A stretch of DNA of 53,164 bases from an uncultured Gammaproteobacteria bacterium (GCA_937139475.1 CAKZQF010000020.1:1-53164); one strand, 5' to 3'. Shown: positions 37,481 to 46,453, numbered from the stretch's first letter. Numbers and translations: made by a program. Notes: a model not told the origin generated them from the sequence alone.

Positions 37481-37610
37481 ATGCCTGAAATTCAGTGAAA
37501 GTAAGCGCTGCACTGTCTTGGGTACATCAGCTCCTTTGCATTAAGTTGCCTCGACTACCTCCTTTTCCAATCTGCAGTGATTTCTAACGAATGCCTTTGT
37601 GCATTTATAT

Positions 37611-37624
37611 TGAATACGTATTCA
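37611..37624. promoter_or_regulatory. LacI-family-like operator upstream of the GH13 gene
   Basis: TGAATACGTATTCA is a perfect 14-bp palindrome with central CG, 81 bp before the preferred start. It lies within the longer open frame (from 37591), an argument for the downstream start. LacI-type sugar regulators commonly use such sites; none is encoded here. Confidence 0.6.
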
Positions 37625-37704
37625 CTTGGAATACCCTTTTGTCCGCATTAACCATACGTTACCCTGTTTTTAATACGATAATGCTAATACATGAGGAATT
37701 ATTC

Positions 37705-39585
37705 GTGAGAAGAAAATTAGCCTGCTCTGCTTTGGTAACTGTGTTGCTATTGTCAATTTCTGCTTGTTCATTTTTACTTAATGATGCTCAGCCAGTTAAG
37801 CTTGAAAATGATAATAAGAAGCTTGTGATCTACCAAATCTTTACCCGCTTATTTGGCAATACCAATACCACGAACAAACCGTGGGGAAGCCAAGAAGAGA
37901 ACGGTGTCGGAAAGTTTGCTGATATTACTGATAAAGCACTGATTGGAATTAAGGAGCTAGGAGTTACGCACATCTGGTATACCGGAGTACTGCATCACGC
38001 ACTTATTGCCGACTATACTCAATATGGGATCGGTTTGGACGATCCTGATGTTGTTAAAGGTCGGGCCGGTTCACCTTATGCAGTAAAAGACTATTATTCT
38101 GTTAACCCTGATTTGGCCATCAATCCCGCGAATCGCATTGCCGAATTTGAAGCCCTGATTGAGCGAACGCATCAGCAAGGCATGAAAGTGATGATTGATA
38201 TTGTGCCTAATCATGTGGCACGTAATTATCACTCACTAGATAAGCCTGTTGGTGTGCGTGATTTTGGTGCTGACGATAATGTTAACCAGGCTTATGCACG
38301 TGACAACAATTATTATTATGTGACTGGTAAAAAATTTAAAGTGCCCGACGCATTAAATAATTATCAGCCGCTAGGTGGTGAGTTGCATCCATTATTGGAT
38401 AATGAATTTGATGAGTTTCCTGCGAAATGGACAGGTAATGGCGCCAGAGCGGCTCAACCTCATTTTCATGATTGGTATGAAACGGTAAAAGTTAACTACG
38501 GTATCAAACCTGATGGCAGTAAAGACTTTGCCGAGTTGCCGCTTGGTTATGAGTTAAAAGGCTATCAAGCGCACTATGAGTTTTGGCAGCAGCAAGACGT
38601 GCCGAGTTCTTGGGTAAAATTCAAAGATATTGCTTTATATTGGTTAGATAAAGGGGTTGATGGTTTTCGTTATGATATGGCAGAAATGGTGCCTTATGAG
38701 TTTTGGAGTTACATGAACTCTGCGATTAAAATGACTAATCCAGAGGCATTATTGCTAGCCGAAGTCTATAACAAGCAAATTTATCGCGACTATATCTATA
38801 AAGGCAAAATGGATTATTTGTACGACAAAGTTGATTTTTATGATGCGATTAAAGAAGTTGTTCAAGGCAAAGCCCCCGCCAATAAACTCGCTGAAATACA
38901 ATGGCAGCATAGAGATATAGCGCATAATCTATTACATTTTTTAGATAACCATGACGAACAACGTTTGGCCAGTGAGGACTTTGCGGGTGATGCGAATAAA
39001 GGTAAACCGGCATTGGTTGTCTCGGCGTTGATCAGCTCTTCACCGATGATGATATATTTTGGTCAGGAAGTTGGTGAAGATGGCAGTGAAGAAACGGGCT
39101 TTGGCGATCCCACTCGCACGACAATATTTGACTATGCCGGAGTCCCAGCCCATCAGCGTTGGATGAATGATGGTGCTTTTGATGGTGGTCAACTAACCAA
39201 TTCAGAAAAAGAATTACGCCAATACTATCAACAAGTACTCAATTTTGCTGTTGATTCGCCAGCGGTCACTGGTGGTTATGTTGATATCCCGCTGAGTCAT
39301 CTAGCTGCTAAATCTAAAGAAGGCCTGGCGCCATTACTCTCTTTTATACGTTATTCTCAACAGCAGGATATTATAGTGCTTGCTAATTTTTCAGAGCGAG
39401 CGGTTAATCGTTTCGATATGTTAATAGCTAAGGATAAAATCAAGCTAATGGGGTTAGAGGATGGTCGCTATGACTTGATTGACCAATTGACTGAGCAAAG
39501 ATTTACCTTTGAGGTGGTTAATGGAGCAGCGACATTACCTGTCGAATTGGCGCCACTACAATCATTAATACTTGAAGTTAACTAA
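37705..39585 (+). CDS. GH13 alpha-amylase-family lipoprotein
   Basis: The GTG at 37705, with GAGGAATTATTC before it, gives a 626-residue protein whose N-terminus is a lipoprotein signal (VLLLSISAC lipobox). The four conserved GH13 regions are present: DIVPNHV (I), GFRYDMAE (II, nucleophile Asp), LLAEVYN (III, acid Glu) and FLDNHDEQR (IV, transition-state Asp). The (beta/alpha)8 barrel is followed by a C-terminal beta domain. It would cut alpha-1,4-glucan at the outer membrane or periplasm. Longer frames from ATG 37591 or 37681 lack a sensible signal. It is the first gene of the island, downstream of a LacI-type palindrome, with a shared terminator at 39626. Confidence 0.87.
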   Translation: MRRKLACSALVTVLLLSISACSFLLNDAQPVKLENDNKKLVIYQIFTRLFGNTNTTNKPWGSQEENGVGKFADITDKALIGIKELGVTHIWYTGVLHHALIADYTQYGIGLDDPDVVKGRAGSPYAVKDYYSVNPDLAINPANRIAEFEALIERTHQQGMKVMIDIVPNHVARNYHSLDKPVGVRDFGADDNVNQAYARDNNYYYVTGKKFKVPDALNNYQPLGGELHPLLDNEFDEFPAKWTGNGARAAQPHFHDWYETVKVNYGIKPDGSKDFAELPLGYELKGYQAHYEFWQQQDVPSSWVKFKDIALYWLDKGVDGFRYDMAEMVPYEFWSYMNSAIKMTNPEALLLAEVYNKQIYRDYIYKGKMDYLYDKVDFYDAIKEVVQGKAPANKLAEIQWQHRDIAHNLLHFLDNHDEQRLASEDFAGDANKGKPALVVSALISSSPMMIYFGQEVGEDGSEETGFGDPTRTTIFDYAGVPAHQRWMNDGAFDGGQLTNSEKELRQYYQQVLNFAVDSPAVTGGYVDIPLSHLAAKSKEGLAPLLSFIRYSQQQDIIVLANFSERAVNRFDMLIAKDKIKLMGLEDGRYDLIDQLTEQRFTFEVVNGAATLPVELAPLQSLILEVN

Positions 39586-39625
39586 CGGCTTCTGATTCTT
39601 TAATTACAATGGCTATTCAAATAAA

Positions 39626-39655
39626 CCCAATACAATTTATCTTGTATTGGGTTTT
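39626..39655. terminator. Bidirectional terminator between GH13 gene and protease gene
   Basis: CCCAATACAA / TTGTATTGGG stem of 10 bp, loop TTTATC, T-run on plus and TTTATTT on minus; separates two convergent genes. Confidence 0.88.
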
Positions 39656-39682
39656 CGTTTGTTAACTAGGTAATGATTGCGC

Positions 39683-41902
39683 CTATGGATTGTAAGTGAC
39701 GTCTAACTTAACGCCACTTGCTGCAGAGTAACCATAAATACCGATATGCCACGTATCGGCTGTCGGGTTAGTAAATGAACAAGTTTCATTGTTACCGCCT
39801 TTGTACGGGCGACAATCATAGCTTGAAGAAGTTGGTTGAGAGCCGCGTTTAATATACATGTCTGCGTCACCTGTGCCGCCACTCATCGCAAAATCTAATG
39901 TCGCCATACCGGCTGGGATATCAATGGTGTAATAGGTCCAAGCTCGACGAGCAACGCTAATATCTTCTACCGAAGCGCTGCCTCCTGTCGCGCCACCGCC
40001 GGTGCTAGGCTCAGTAAAACTACCAGTTAAGCTCACGCCACTATATGTTGAGTAAGCAACCAGTTTGACATAATAAATGCCCGCTTGAGCGCTTGAAATA
40101 GGGCAGCTTTCAGTATTGCCGCTTTTATATGGACGACAATCATAGCTACTGCTTGTTGGTGCTGAGCCAAATTTAACGTACAGATCGGCATCACCAGTAC
40201 CACCAGTCATATCGAAACTCAAATTAGTAGCGCCAGCTGGAACCTCTAACGTAAAGCTAAGTTCAGTGCTAGAGCCAAGGTTTGTTTTAGCTATACCGTT
40301 CTCTAATTCATTGCCCGTTGTCGGAGGCTGTGTTGTATCACCACTACAACTTGCGGCAAGTGAGTCTGACGCCGCTTTTGCCTGTACTAAACCAAAGCCC
40401 GTTTTGTCATCACGACCAGCTGCCGCTAAATCAATCGCTGTCTCTTTCAATGCACTACGAACATCGTCAGCTGTACAATCTGGGTTATTGCTCCACACTA
40501 ATGCCGCAATACCGGCGACATGAGGTGTCGCCATAGAAGTACCGTTATAGTAGGCGTAGTCTTGATCGCCGTTTACCGTTAAACTGGCGCTAGTGCCTAG
40601 TTGAGCCATAAGTTGTTGCCCTAATGTGCGATCAACCGATACCGTTGGTACGGTTACATCAGAGTTAGCATCAACTAAGAACGGGTTCTGTAATCCAGGA
40701 CGGGTGCTGTCACTATAAACAATAATGGCAGACGCCCCTGCGTCGGCACAGGCTTTCGCTGGATTGATTTCAGGGTAGTTGCTACCCTTTTGATTATCGT
40801 TACGCTCCGCTAAACAAATGTTGCCGTTAACATTACTACAGCTATAGCTGCTGCCAGCAATAGTACAGCTTGCTAATATTCCATTGGCGCTGCCATTCAC
40901 ATTGCTAACCACATAGCTACTGCCACTTTGTACATAATGTGTTTGCGGTACGACATTATCATTGCCGTAAGTGGTTGAACCTACAGTGATATACCCTAAG
41001 CGGCCATCTCCTGCTACAGTGGACAAAATCGCTTCGCCTGGGGCTGATATTTCAACTTGGCTAGTATATTGAGAAAACTCCGCATGTTGATTGTTGCTAT
41101 CTAACGCGCCAACAGCCATTACAGAATCGTAGGATGCAGGGTAGGACATGGTAGAGTTACCATCATTACCTGAAGCAGCAATCAATAAGACGCCGCTATC
41201 TGCAGCCGCTTGTAGTGAATTTTTCTCTGTCGTACTTGAACCTGAGCCACCTAAACTCATGTTAATTACTTTAGCGCCATTTGATACACACGTATCAACG
41301 GCATCAGTGAGCTCTCCTGTGTAGCCCCAGCCAGCCTCATTAAATACTTTGACAATATGAAGGTTCACGTTGGTATTTGGCATCACACCAACAATCCCCT
41401 CGCTATTATTGACACCGGCAATTGTGCCTGCAACGTGCGTGCCGTGAGAACCACCATTTTGATACCAATTGCCTGTGCCTGAGTTATTTGTTCCGGTTGT
41501 ATTATTGGCACTTAAGTCTGGGTTCGCTTGCTCATAACCGGAGTCAATAATACAAACATTCATGTTGGCGCTGTCTGTATCAGTTAGTTGATCTGATTGA
41601 GTTTTAGCAATACCCCAAGGTTGGTTTTGGGCCATTAAAAAGCGCTTATAGTCCGGTTCAATAAACTCAACTGAGGGGTGGCTTTTCATTTTGTTAATCA
41701 TGGCATTGACATTTTTCATATTCTTTTGCTTTCCAAAAGAGATAACGTGATGGCCATTTTTGAGTTGCTTTTCATGCTTTAACGCCAGGCCTGCTTTTTT
41801 TGCTAAGCCAGGGGGGATCTTTTTACCATTATGCTTGTCTTTGAATTTAATGATTAGGCGATCAGTGAAATCCTTCTTATCTTGCATTTTTTTGCTTGCC
41901 AA
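39683..41902 (-). CDS. S8 subtilisin-family protease, main frame (N-terminal secretion signal lies in another frame)
   Basis: 739 residues as read from ATG 41902. Order: I9 prodomain (about 10-90, RLIIKFKDKHNGKK to VEFIEPDYKRF), S8 catalytic domain with CIIDSG (Asp), GSHGTHVAGT (His), NGTSMATPHVAG (Ser), an inserted PA domain (SCTIAGSSYSCSNVNGN to VPTVSVDRTLG), then two PPC domains (GGTGDADLYVKFG and GGTGDADMYIKRG). It is secreted by type, yet this frame has no signal peptide: that is encoded in the overlapping upstream ORF (41854-42054), and a single -1 shift at the A7 run joins them. Without the shift the product would start in the cytoplasm. It is closely similar to the divergent protease at 42495. 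Confidence 0.88.
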   Translation of the reverse strand: MASKKMQDKKDFTDRLIIKFKDKHNGKKIPPGLAKKAGLALKHEKQLKNGHHVISFGKQKNMKNVNAMINKMKSHPSVEFIEPDYKRFLMAQNQPWGIAKTQSDQLTDTDSANMNVCIIDSGYEQANPDLSANNTTGTNNSGTGNWYQNGGSHGTHVAGTIAGVNNSEGIVGVMPNTNVNLHIVKVFNEAGWGYTGELTDAVDTCVSNGAKVINMSLGGSGSSTTEKNSLQAAADSGVLLIAASGNDGNSTMSYPASYDSVMAVGALDSNNQHAEFSQYTSQVEISAPGEAILSTVAGDGRLGYITVGSTTYGNDNVVPQTHYVQSGSSYVVSNVNGSANGILASCTIAGSSYSCSNVNGNICLAERNDNQKGSNYPEINPAKACADAGASAIIVYSDSTRPGLQNPFLVDANSDVTVPTVSVDRTLGQQLMAQLGTSASLTVNGDQDYAYYNGTSMATPHVAGIAALVWSNNPDCTADDVRSALKETAIDLAAAGRDDKTGFGLVQAKAASDSLAASCSGDTTQPPTTGNELENGIAKTNLGSSTELSFTLEVPAGATNLSFDMTGGTGDADLYVKFGSAPTSSSYDCRPYKSGNTESCPISSAQAGIYYVKLVAYSTYSGVSLTGSFTEPSTGGGATGGSASVEDISVARRAWTYYTIDIPAGMATLDFAMSGGTGDADMYIKRGSQPTSSSYDCRPYKGGNNETCSFTNPTADTWHIGIYGYSAASGVKLDVTYNP

Positions 41903-42054
41903 TCGGCAAAACTCAGCGTGGAAGATTGTGTCGCTGTAGCAGCTTTTATTACTTTATTAAGTTTCGGCTTGGAGGCTGCATTACTTGCAGCGCTAGCTGC
42001 AGTTAAAACCGATAAGGCTATTGCACTAAGTACAAGCTTCTTATTATTTTTCAT
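41854..42054 (-). CDS. Signal-peptide-coding 5' ORF of the S8 protease, separated by a frame change
   Basis: 66 codons: MKNNKKLVLSAIALSVLTA, a clear Sec signal ending at ASNA, then a linker to FADWQAKK before the frame diverges into CKIRRISLIA and a stop. The -1 frame from the A7 run continues as MQDKKDFTDRLIIKF, the expected next segment, so the two ORFs are one gene of about 790 codons. It is either a one-base deletion (A8 to A7), a sequence error, or a programmed shift. Confidence 0.8.
   Translation of the reverse strand: MKNNKKLVLSAIALSVLTAASAASNAASKPKLNKVIKAATATQSSTLSFADWQAKKCKIRRISLIA
41887..41893 (-). promoter_or_regulatory. A_AAA_AAA heptamer at the frame junction of the split protease
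   Basis: In the upstream frame the codons are GCA AAA AAA TGC; slipping back one base after the two Lys codons gives AAA AAA ATG CAA, the protease frame. This is the X_XXY_YYZ slippery form. No strong stem is evident just downstream. Confidence 0.5.
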
Positions 42055-42494
42055 CTGATATTAACTCCATCGTTGGTATTTTGCGCACATTTCAATAGCT
42101 ATTTTGATTGAGGTTTAGCGCATGGTTTTTATCGGTTGATTTAGTTTTGTTAACAATAAAACAACATTGATGAGATTGAGCTTTTATCCGATATTTAACT
42201 AGTAAATAACAGACTGTTTTTGGTAGTAAAGCGACGATTGGTTTCTTTTGTGTTTGTGTAAGTCGTTGAAAATACATGCTTTGGTTTTGTTTTGTCGCTT
42301 GTGTACTAAAAGCTGTCGCAATTTTACTAGGGGAAACATGGCGAGCTGATAGTATCAACTCATGCAAGGGACAGGACGCCAAATGAAGCACCATGTAAAG
42401 AGGGTGTTAATGCTAAACGATGGAATGAAATGACTAAAGAATTTAAAGACGAGTTATAACAATAATAATTAAACCAAGAGATAATGGAGTACAC
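42055..42494. promoter_or_regulatory. 440-bp divergent intergenic region between two S8 protease genes
   Basis: No convincing gene: a 100-codon minus-strand frame (42092-42394) has no start site or recognisable domain. The region is AT-rich and must hold promoters for both proteases. No operator stands out. Confidence 0.45.
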
Positions 42495-44324
42495 ATGAAG
42501 ATGTCTAAATTTTCAACCTCAGTTCTTGCCTTAGCAGTGACTGCTGCCTTTTCAGCACAAGCGGCTGATGATCGATATATAGTACAAGTTGACGAAAGCA
42601 AAAAAGGTATTGTTAAAGCACTGGCCAAAAAATTAGGTGCTGAACTAAAAGTTGATGGTAACGGGTTTTTTGCTGCATCGTTTAAGGGTAAAAGCTTAGC
42701 TGAGGTAAAAGGCTTACTTAATAACCCACATGTTCAATTGGTCGAGGCCGATGAGCGTCGTATGCCGTTATCTGTTTATAACGATGATGCTGGTAACGCA
42801 ATGACTCAGCAGCTAACTCCTTACGCTGTTTATCAATCACAAGCAAACCAAGTTGCCTTTGATGCCAATGCAGGTATGAAAGTTTGTGTTATTGACTCTG
42901 GTTTAGATCGCTCTAATGAAGATTTTGTTTGGAACAATATCACCGGTGATAATGACTCAGGTACTGGTAATTGGGATGTAAACGGTGGTCCTCATGGTAC
43001 ACACGTAGCGGGTACAATTGGTGCAGCTGACAACGGTGTTGGTGTCATCGGTATGGCTCCTGGTGTCGATATGCACATTATTAAAGTATTCAATGCTGAC
43101 GGTTGGGGTTACTCTTCTGACCTGGCCCATGCCGCTGATAAGTGTTCGGGCGCTGGTGCAAACATCATCAGTATGAGCCTTGGCGGTGGTGGTGCAAATA
43201 GCACTGAAGAGAACGCATTTAAAGCATTCACTGAGGCGGGAGGACTTGTTGTCGCTGCTGCTGGTAATGATGGTAACAATGTTCGTTCATACCCTGCTGG
43301 CTACCCATCAGTCATGATGGTTGGTGCTAATGATGCGGACAACAATATTGCTGATTTCTCGCAACACCCGAGCTGTACAGTCACTACAGGGCGTGGTAAA
43401 CACCAAACGACTACAACAGATGAAACTACCTGTGTTGAAATCACCGCTGGTGGTGTAGATACGTTGTCAACTTACCCTGCAGATATGGCAACGAGCGCTT
43501 CAATGTCTGCTGACGGCCAAGCATTTGCTACATCGGCGATGGAAAACTCAGGTAACGCAAGTGGTAGTACTTACTACATGGGAACAGCTGAAGCACTCGA
43601 TTCAGGCGCTAATGGTAATGTTTGTGTTATCGACCGAGGTGCTATTTCTTTCCATGATAAAGTGCAAAACTGTGAAAATTCAGGCGGTATTGGTGCAATT
43701 ATCATCAATAACGAAGCGGGCATGCTTTACGCCACATTAGGTGAAACTAACGTCACGACTATCCCTGCTGTTGGGGCGGCGTTTGAAGACCGAACTGCTT
43801 TATTGGCCGCGACTACGGCGAATTTAACAATTGGTACTAGTGACTATGGTTTCATGAGTGGTACATCTATGGCTACCCCCGCAGTATCAGGTATTGCAGC
43901 ATTAGTATGGTCAAATCATAACGGCTGTACCGGTACTGAGATTCGTGATGCACTTAAAGCCACTGCACAAGATAGCGGAGCAGGCGGTCATGATGTTTAC
44001 TTTGGTCATGGTATTGCGAAAGCGGCGGCTGCAGATGATTACTTAACAGCTAATGGTTGTGGTGGCGATGTAACTCCTCCTCCAGCGGGTGATATTACAT
44101 TGGATACCGCTACTGGTCGTGCTAAAGGTAAGAACTACGTAGATTTAAGCTGGAGCGGCGCGTCAACGTCAAGCGTTGATATTTACCGTGATGGCTCTTT
44201 AAGAACAACAACATCAAATGATGGTTCATTTAGAGATAGCTTTAAGTCTTATGGTTCGTTTACTTACAAGGTTTGTGACCAAGGTTCTGATAACTGTTCA
44301 AGTGAAGTGACGGTAAACTTCTAA
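42495..44324 (+). CDS. Secreted S8 subtilisin-family protease with PA domain
   Basis: 609 residues. Sec signal (MKMSKFSTSVLALAVTAAFS AQAA, cleaved near residue 23), I9 prodomain to about 90, then the S8 domain with CVIDSG (Asp), GPHGTHVAGT (His), AAAGNDGN (Asn) and SGTSMATPAVSG (Ser). A PA domain is inserted before the Ser motif (NVCVIDRGAISFHDK). The C-terminal 85 residues look like a fibronectin type III/Ig-like module (KNYVDLSWSGASTSSVDIYR). It differs from its neighbour at 39683 in the C-terminus (no PPC domains) but shares long near-identical stretches, so the two are paralogues. Confidence 0.92.
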   Translation: MKMSKFSTSVLALAVTAAFSAQAADDRYIVQVDESKKGIVKALAKKLGAELKVDGNGFFAASFKGKSLAEVKGLLNNPHVQLVEADERRMPLSVYNDDAGNAMTQQLTPYAVYQSQANQVAFDANAGMKVCVIDSGLDRSNEDFVWNNITGDNDSGTGNWDVNGGPHGTHVAGTIGAADNGVGVIGMAPGVDMHIIKVFNADGWGYSSDLAHAADKCSGAGANIISMSLGGGGANSTEENAFKAFTEAGGLVVAAAGNDGNNVRSYPAGYPSVMMVGANDADNNIADFSQHPSCTVTTGRGKHQTTTTDETTCVEITAGGVDTLSTYPADMATSASMSADGQAFATSAMENSGNASGSTYYMGTAEALDSGANGNVCVIDRGAISFHDKVQNCENSGGIGAIIINNEAGMLYATLGETNVTTIPAVGAAFEDRTALLAATTANLTIGTSDYGFMSGTSMATPAVSGIAALVWSNHNGCTGTEIRDALKATAQDSGAGGHDVYFGHGIAKAAAADDYLTANGCGGDVTPPPAGDITLDTATGRAKGKNYVDLSWSGASTSSVDIYRDGSLRTTTSNDGSFRDSFKSYGSFTYKVCDQGSDNCSSEVTVNF

Positions 44325-44368
44325 TTTAATTGACTTAAGTACTTGCTGCAATTTATAACAAGTACTTT

Positions 44369-44401
44369 ATATCCAGCTCATTTAATGAGCTGGATATTTT
44401 C
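44369..44401 (+). terminator. Rho-independent terminator after protease 2
   Basis: ATATCCAGCTCA / TGAGCTGGATAT, a 12-bp perfect stem, loop TTTAA, then TTTTC. Confidence 0.92.
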
Positions 44402-44568
44402 GTTTAAGCAACCTTAAATTTAGAATGTTCTTTAGCGCACTATAAAGTATTGAGATTAAGGCGTGTTTAGTTTATGTTTCGTATCAACGTGTTTCTTGTA
44501 ACCTAATTTTAACAAATAGAATCGAGTTGAGAATAGCGTTACAAGGTATAAACCAAAACACCCTAATG

Positions 44569-44600
44569 TTTTAAAGATGTGTATGTGTTTTTAAAGATGT
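44569..44600 (+). repeat. Direct repeat TTTTAAAGATGT upstream of protease 3
   Basis: 12-bp repeat at 44569-44580 and 44589-44600, period 20 bp, just before the ribosome binding site (AGGGGA) of the next gene. Two helical turns apart, so it might be a regulator site; the rest of 44402-44621 shows nothing recognisable. Confidence 0.45.
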
Positions 44601-44621
44601 ATTGGGCATAGGGGAATCAAA

Positions 44622-46307
44622 ATGTTGAACAACTCGGTAAAACGAATAATCAAACCACTCTTATTGTTAAGCTTTATTGGATTATCTGCTTGGCTGGTCA
44701 GTGCTTCATTGAATAACAATGTCGATAAAAAGACTCAGTCTTATATTATCAGCTCATCAAATTATCAGTTACTCAAAGAGAAAGTCCGTGAACTAGAGGT
44801 AGAGCCCTCACATGAACTCGCTATTATTAATGCCGTGGCTGTTGCCCTTAATCAATCGCAACTTGCTCAGTTAAAACAACAGGTAGAGCTAAAAATATCT
44901 AATAACCATAAAGTTGAGCTTGCTGGCGGTAGAGCATGGGGTAAACGGAAATGGCAGCCAAAATCTGAGGTTAACTCATTAATTGGTGCCTCTGCTGCTC
45001 ATAAAGACTTTAACTTTGGTGGTGGCGTGACGATTGGCTTCCTAGATACTGGGTTAGATCAGTTATCTGGCTTATCGACAGATTTATATGGTGAAGATAA
45101 GGCCTGGGGCACTTATGATGCGGTAAATGACTCAGTAAGCAATTACGATAATGAGGCAAGTGGTCACGGGACTCATGTTGCCAGTGTCGCCGCAAACAGT
45201 GACTACGATGTTTATGGCAAAATATACGGTGTTGCGCCTAATGCAGCATTAGTTGGGATCAAAGCCTTTGATGCCGAGGGTAAGTCAACTTATGCTGACG
45301 TTATTCGTGGTATTGACTGGGCAATTCAGATTAAAGACCATATTAATCTTAGAGTGCTTAATATGTCTTTTAGCGGACCGGTTCGTTCGCATTATTGGGA
45401 TGATCCGTTAAACCAAGCTGTTATGAAAGCATGGCAGGCTGGTCTTGTTGTTGTGGCATCTGCGGGCAATACAGGACCTGAGCCCATGACAATTGGCGTT
45501 CCAGGAAATGTGCCATACATTATTACCGTCGGTGCAATGACCGACAACTATAGCGATGGTTTATTTGATGACAAATTAGCAACGTTTAGTTCCGCTGGGC
45601 CTACGGTTGAAGCTTTTGTTAAACCCGAAATTGTTGCTCCTGGTGGACATTTAGCTGGCTTAATGTCGTATGATTCGCAAATTGTATTAGAGCATCCTGA
45701 ATTTCATGATGGTGGCCGTTATTTTGAAATGTCAGGCACTTCTCAAGCGGCAGGTGTTGTCTCTGGTGTTGTTGCTTTGATGTTGACACAAGAACCATCG
45801 TTAACACCGGATGAAGTTAAATGTCGGTTAATTGATAGCGCTCATAGCGCTAGAACGGCGACTGGTGCACTTGCATATAGCGTTTTCCAGCAAGGCGCTG
45901 GCATGGTTAATGTAGCTGATGCGTTAACAAGTAAAGCGTCAGGTTGTGCAAACCGGGGATTAGATATTGCGCAGGATTTGAGTGGTGAAAAACACTTTTC
46001 TGGCCCAGCAAATATTAATGAAGATGGTAACTTTTATGTTGAAGGCTTAGGTGATGAATACATTTGGCGTGTGTCAGATGAAATTAGCCCGGAAGCTGGC
46101 TATGATTGGCACTCTGGTGTCGATGTCGATTTGTTTATTTGGAAAACAAATTTGGATATCGATTTGTTTATCTGGAAAACAAGTTTAGAAACTGATTTAT
46201 TCATTTGGAAAACAGGCCTGGAGACCGACTTATTTATTTGGAAAACAAATGTTGATGTCAGTACCTCGGAGTCGATAAAAGTGAATAACTGGGTGGAACA
46301 ACAATAA
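44622..46307 (+). CDS. S8 subtilisin-family protease with four C-terminal DLFIWKT repeats
   Basis: 561 residues. An N-terminal hydrophobic segment (about 12-30) serves as signal or anchor, then an I9-like prodomain. The catalytic motifs are FLDTG (Asp), GHGTHVASV (His), ASAGNTGP (Asn) and MSGTSQAAGVVSG (Ser; the usual GTSMA is GTSQA). The last 60 residues carry four copies of an 11-residue unit starting DLFIWKT (residues 503-546). It has neither PA nor PPC domain and is more distant from the other two proteases. It is followed by an imperfect hairpin without T-run (46320-46344). Confidence 0.88.
   Translation: MLNNSVKRIIKPLLLLSFIGLSAWLVSASLNNNVDKKTQSYIISSSNYQLLKEKVRELEVEPSHELAIINAVAVALNQSQLAQLKQQVELKISNNHKVELAGGRAWGKRKWQPKSEVNSLIGASAAHKDFNFGGGVTIGFLDTGLDQLSGLSTDLYGEDKAWGTYDAVNDSVSNYDNEASGHGTHVASVAANSDYDVYGKIYGVAPNAALVGIKAFDAEGKSTYADVIRGIDWAIQIKDHINLRVLNMSFSGPVRSHYWDDPLNQAVMKAWQAGLVVVASAGNTGPEPMTIGVPGNVPYIITVGAMTDNYSDGLFDDKLATFSSAGPTVEAFVKPEIVAPGGHLAGLMSYDSQIVLEHPEFHDGGRYFEMSGTSQAAGVVSGVVALMLTQEPSLTPDEVKCRLIDSAHSARTATGALAYSVFQQGAGMVNVADALTSKASGCANRGLDIAQDLSGEKHFSGPANINEDGNFYVEGLGDEYIWRVSDEISPEAGYDWHSGVDVDLFIWKTNLDIDLFIWKTSLETDLFIWKTGLETDLFIWKTNVDVSTSESIKVNNWVEQQ
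46128..46259 (+). repeat. Four tandem 33-bp coding repeats in the protease C-terminus
   Basis: Units begin at 46128, 46161, 46194 and 46227, each coding DLFIWKT plus four variable residues (NLDI, SLET, GLET, NVDV). Silent differences between units show the protein sequence has been kept by selection. Confidence 0.93.
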
Positions 46308-46453
46308 TCTCACCTTAGTAAGCCACTAAGTGAATTAGTGGCTTGCGGCCCTTTGCAAGTGGAAGCTGCGGTGAGTGCCTTGGATGTTCAACTGATGCTG
46401 CTAATTATTTTTATATATTTTAAGCGTTAAATCTCTACAACAGGTAATTAGTA

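Noticed and set aside
42092..42394. 100-codon minus-strand ORF between the proteases
   Set aside because: No ribosome binding site, domain or codon pattern of a real gene; it occupies a region needed for two divergent promoters.
46128..46259. 33-bp tandem repeats resembling a CRISPR array
   Set aside because: The units are contiguous with no spacers, in frame, and encode a repeated peptide.
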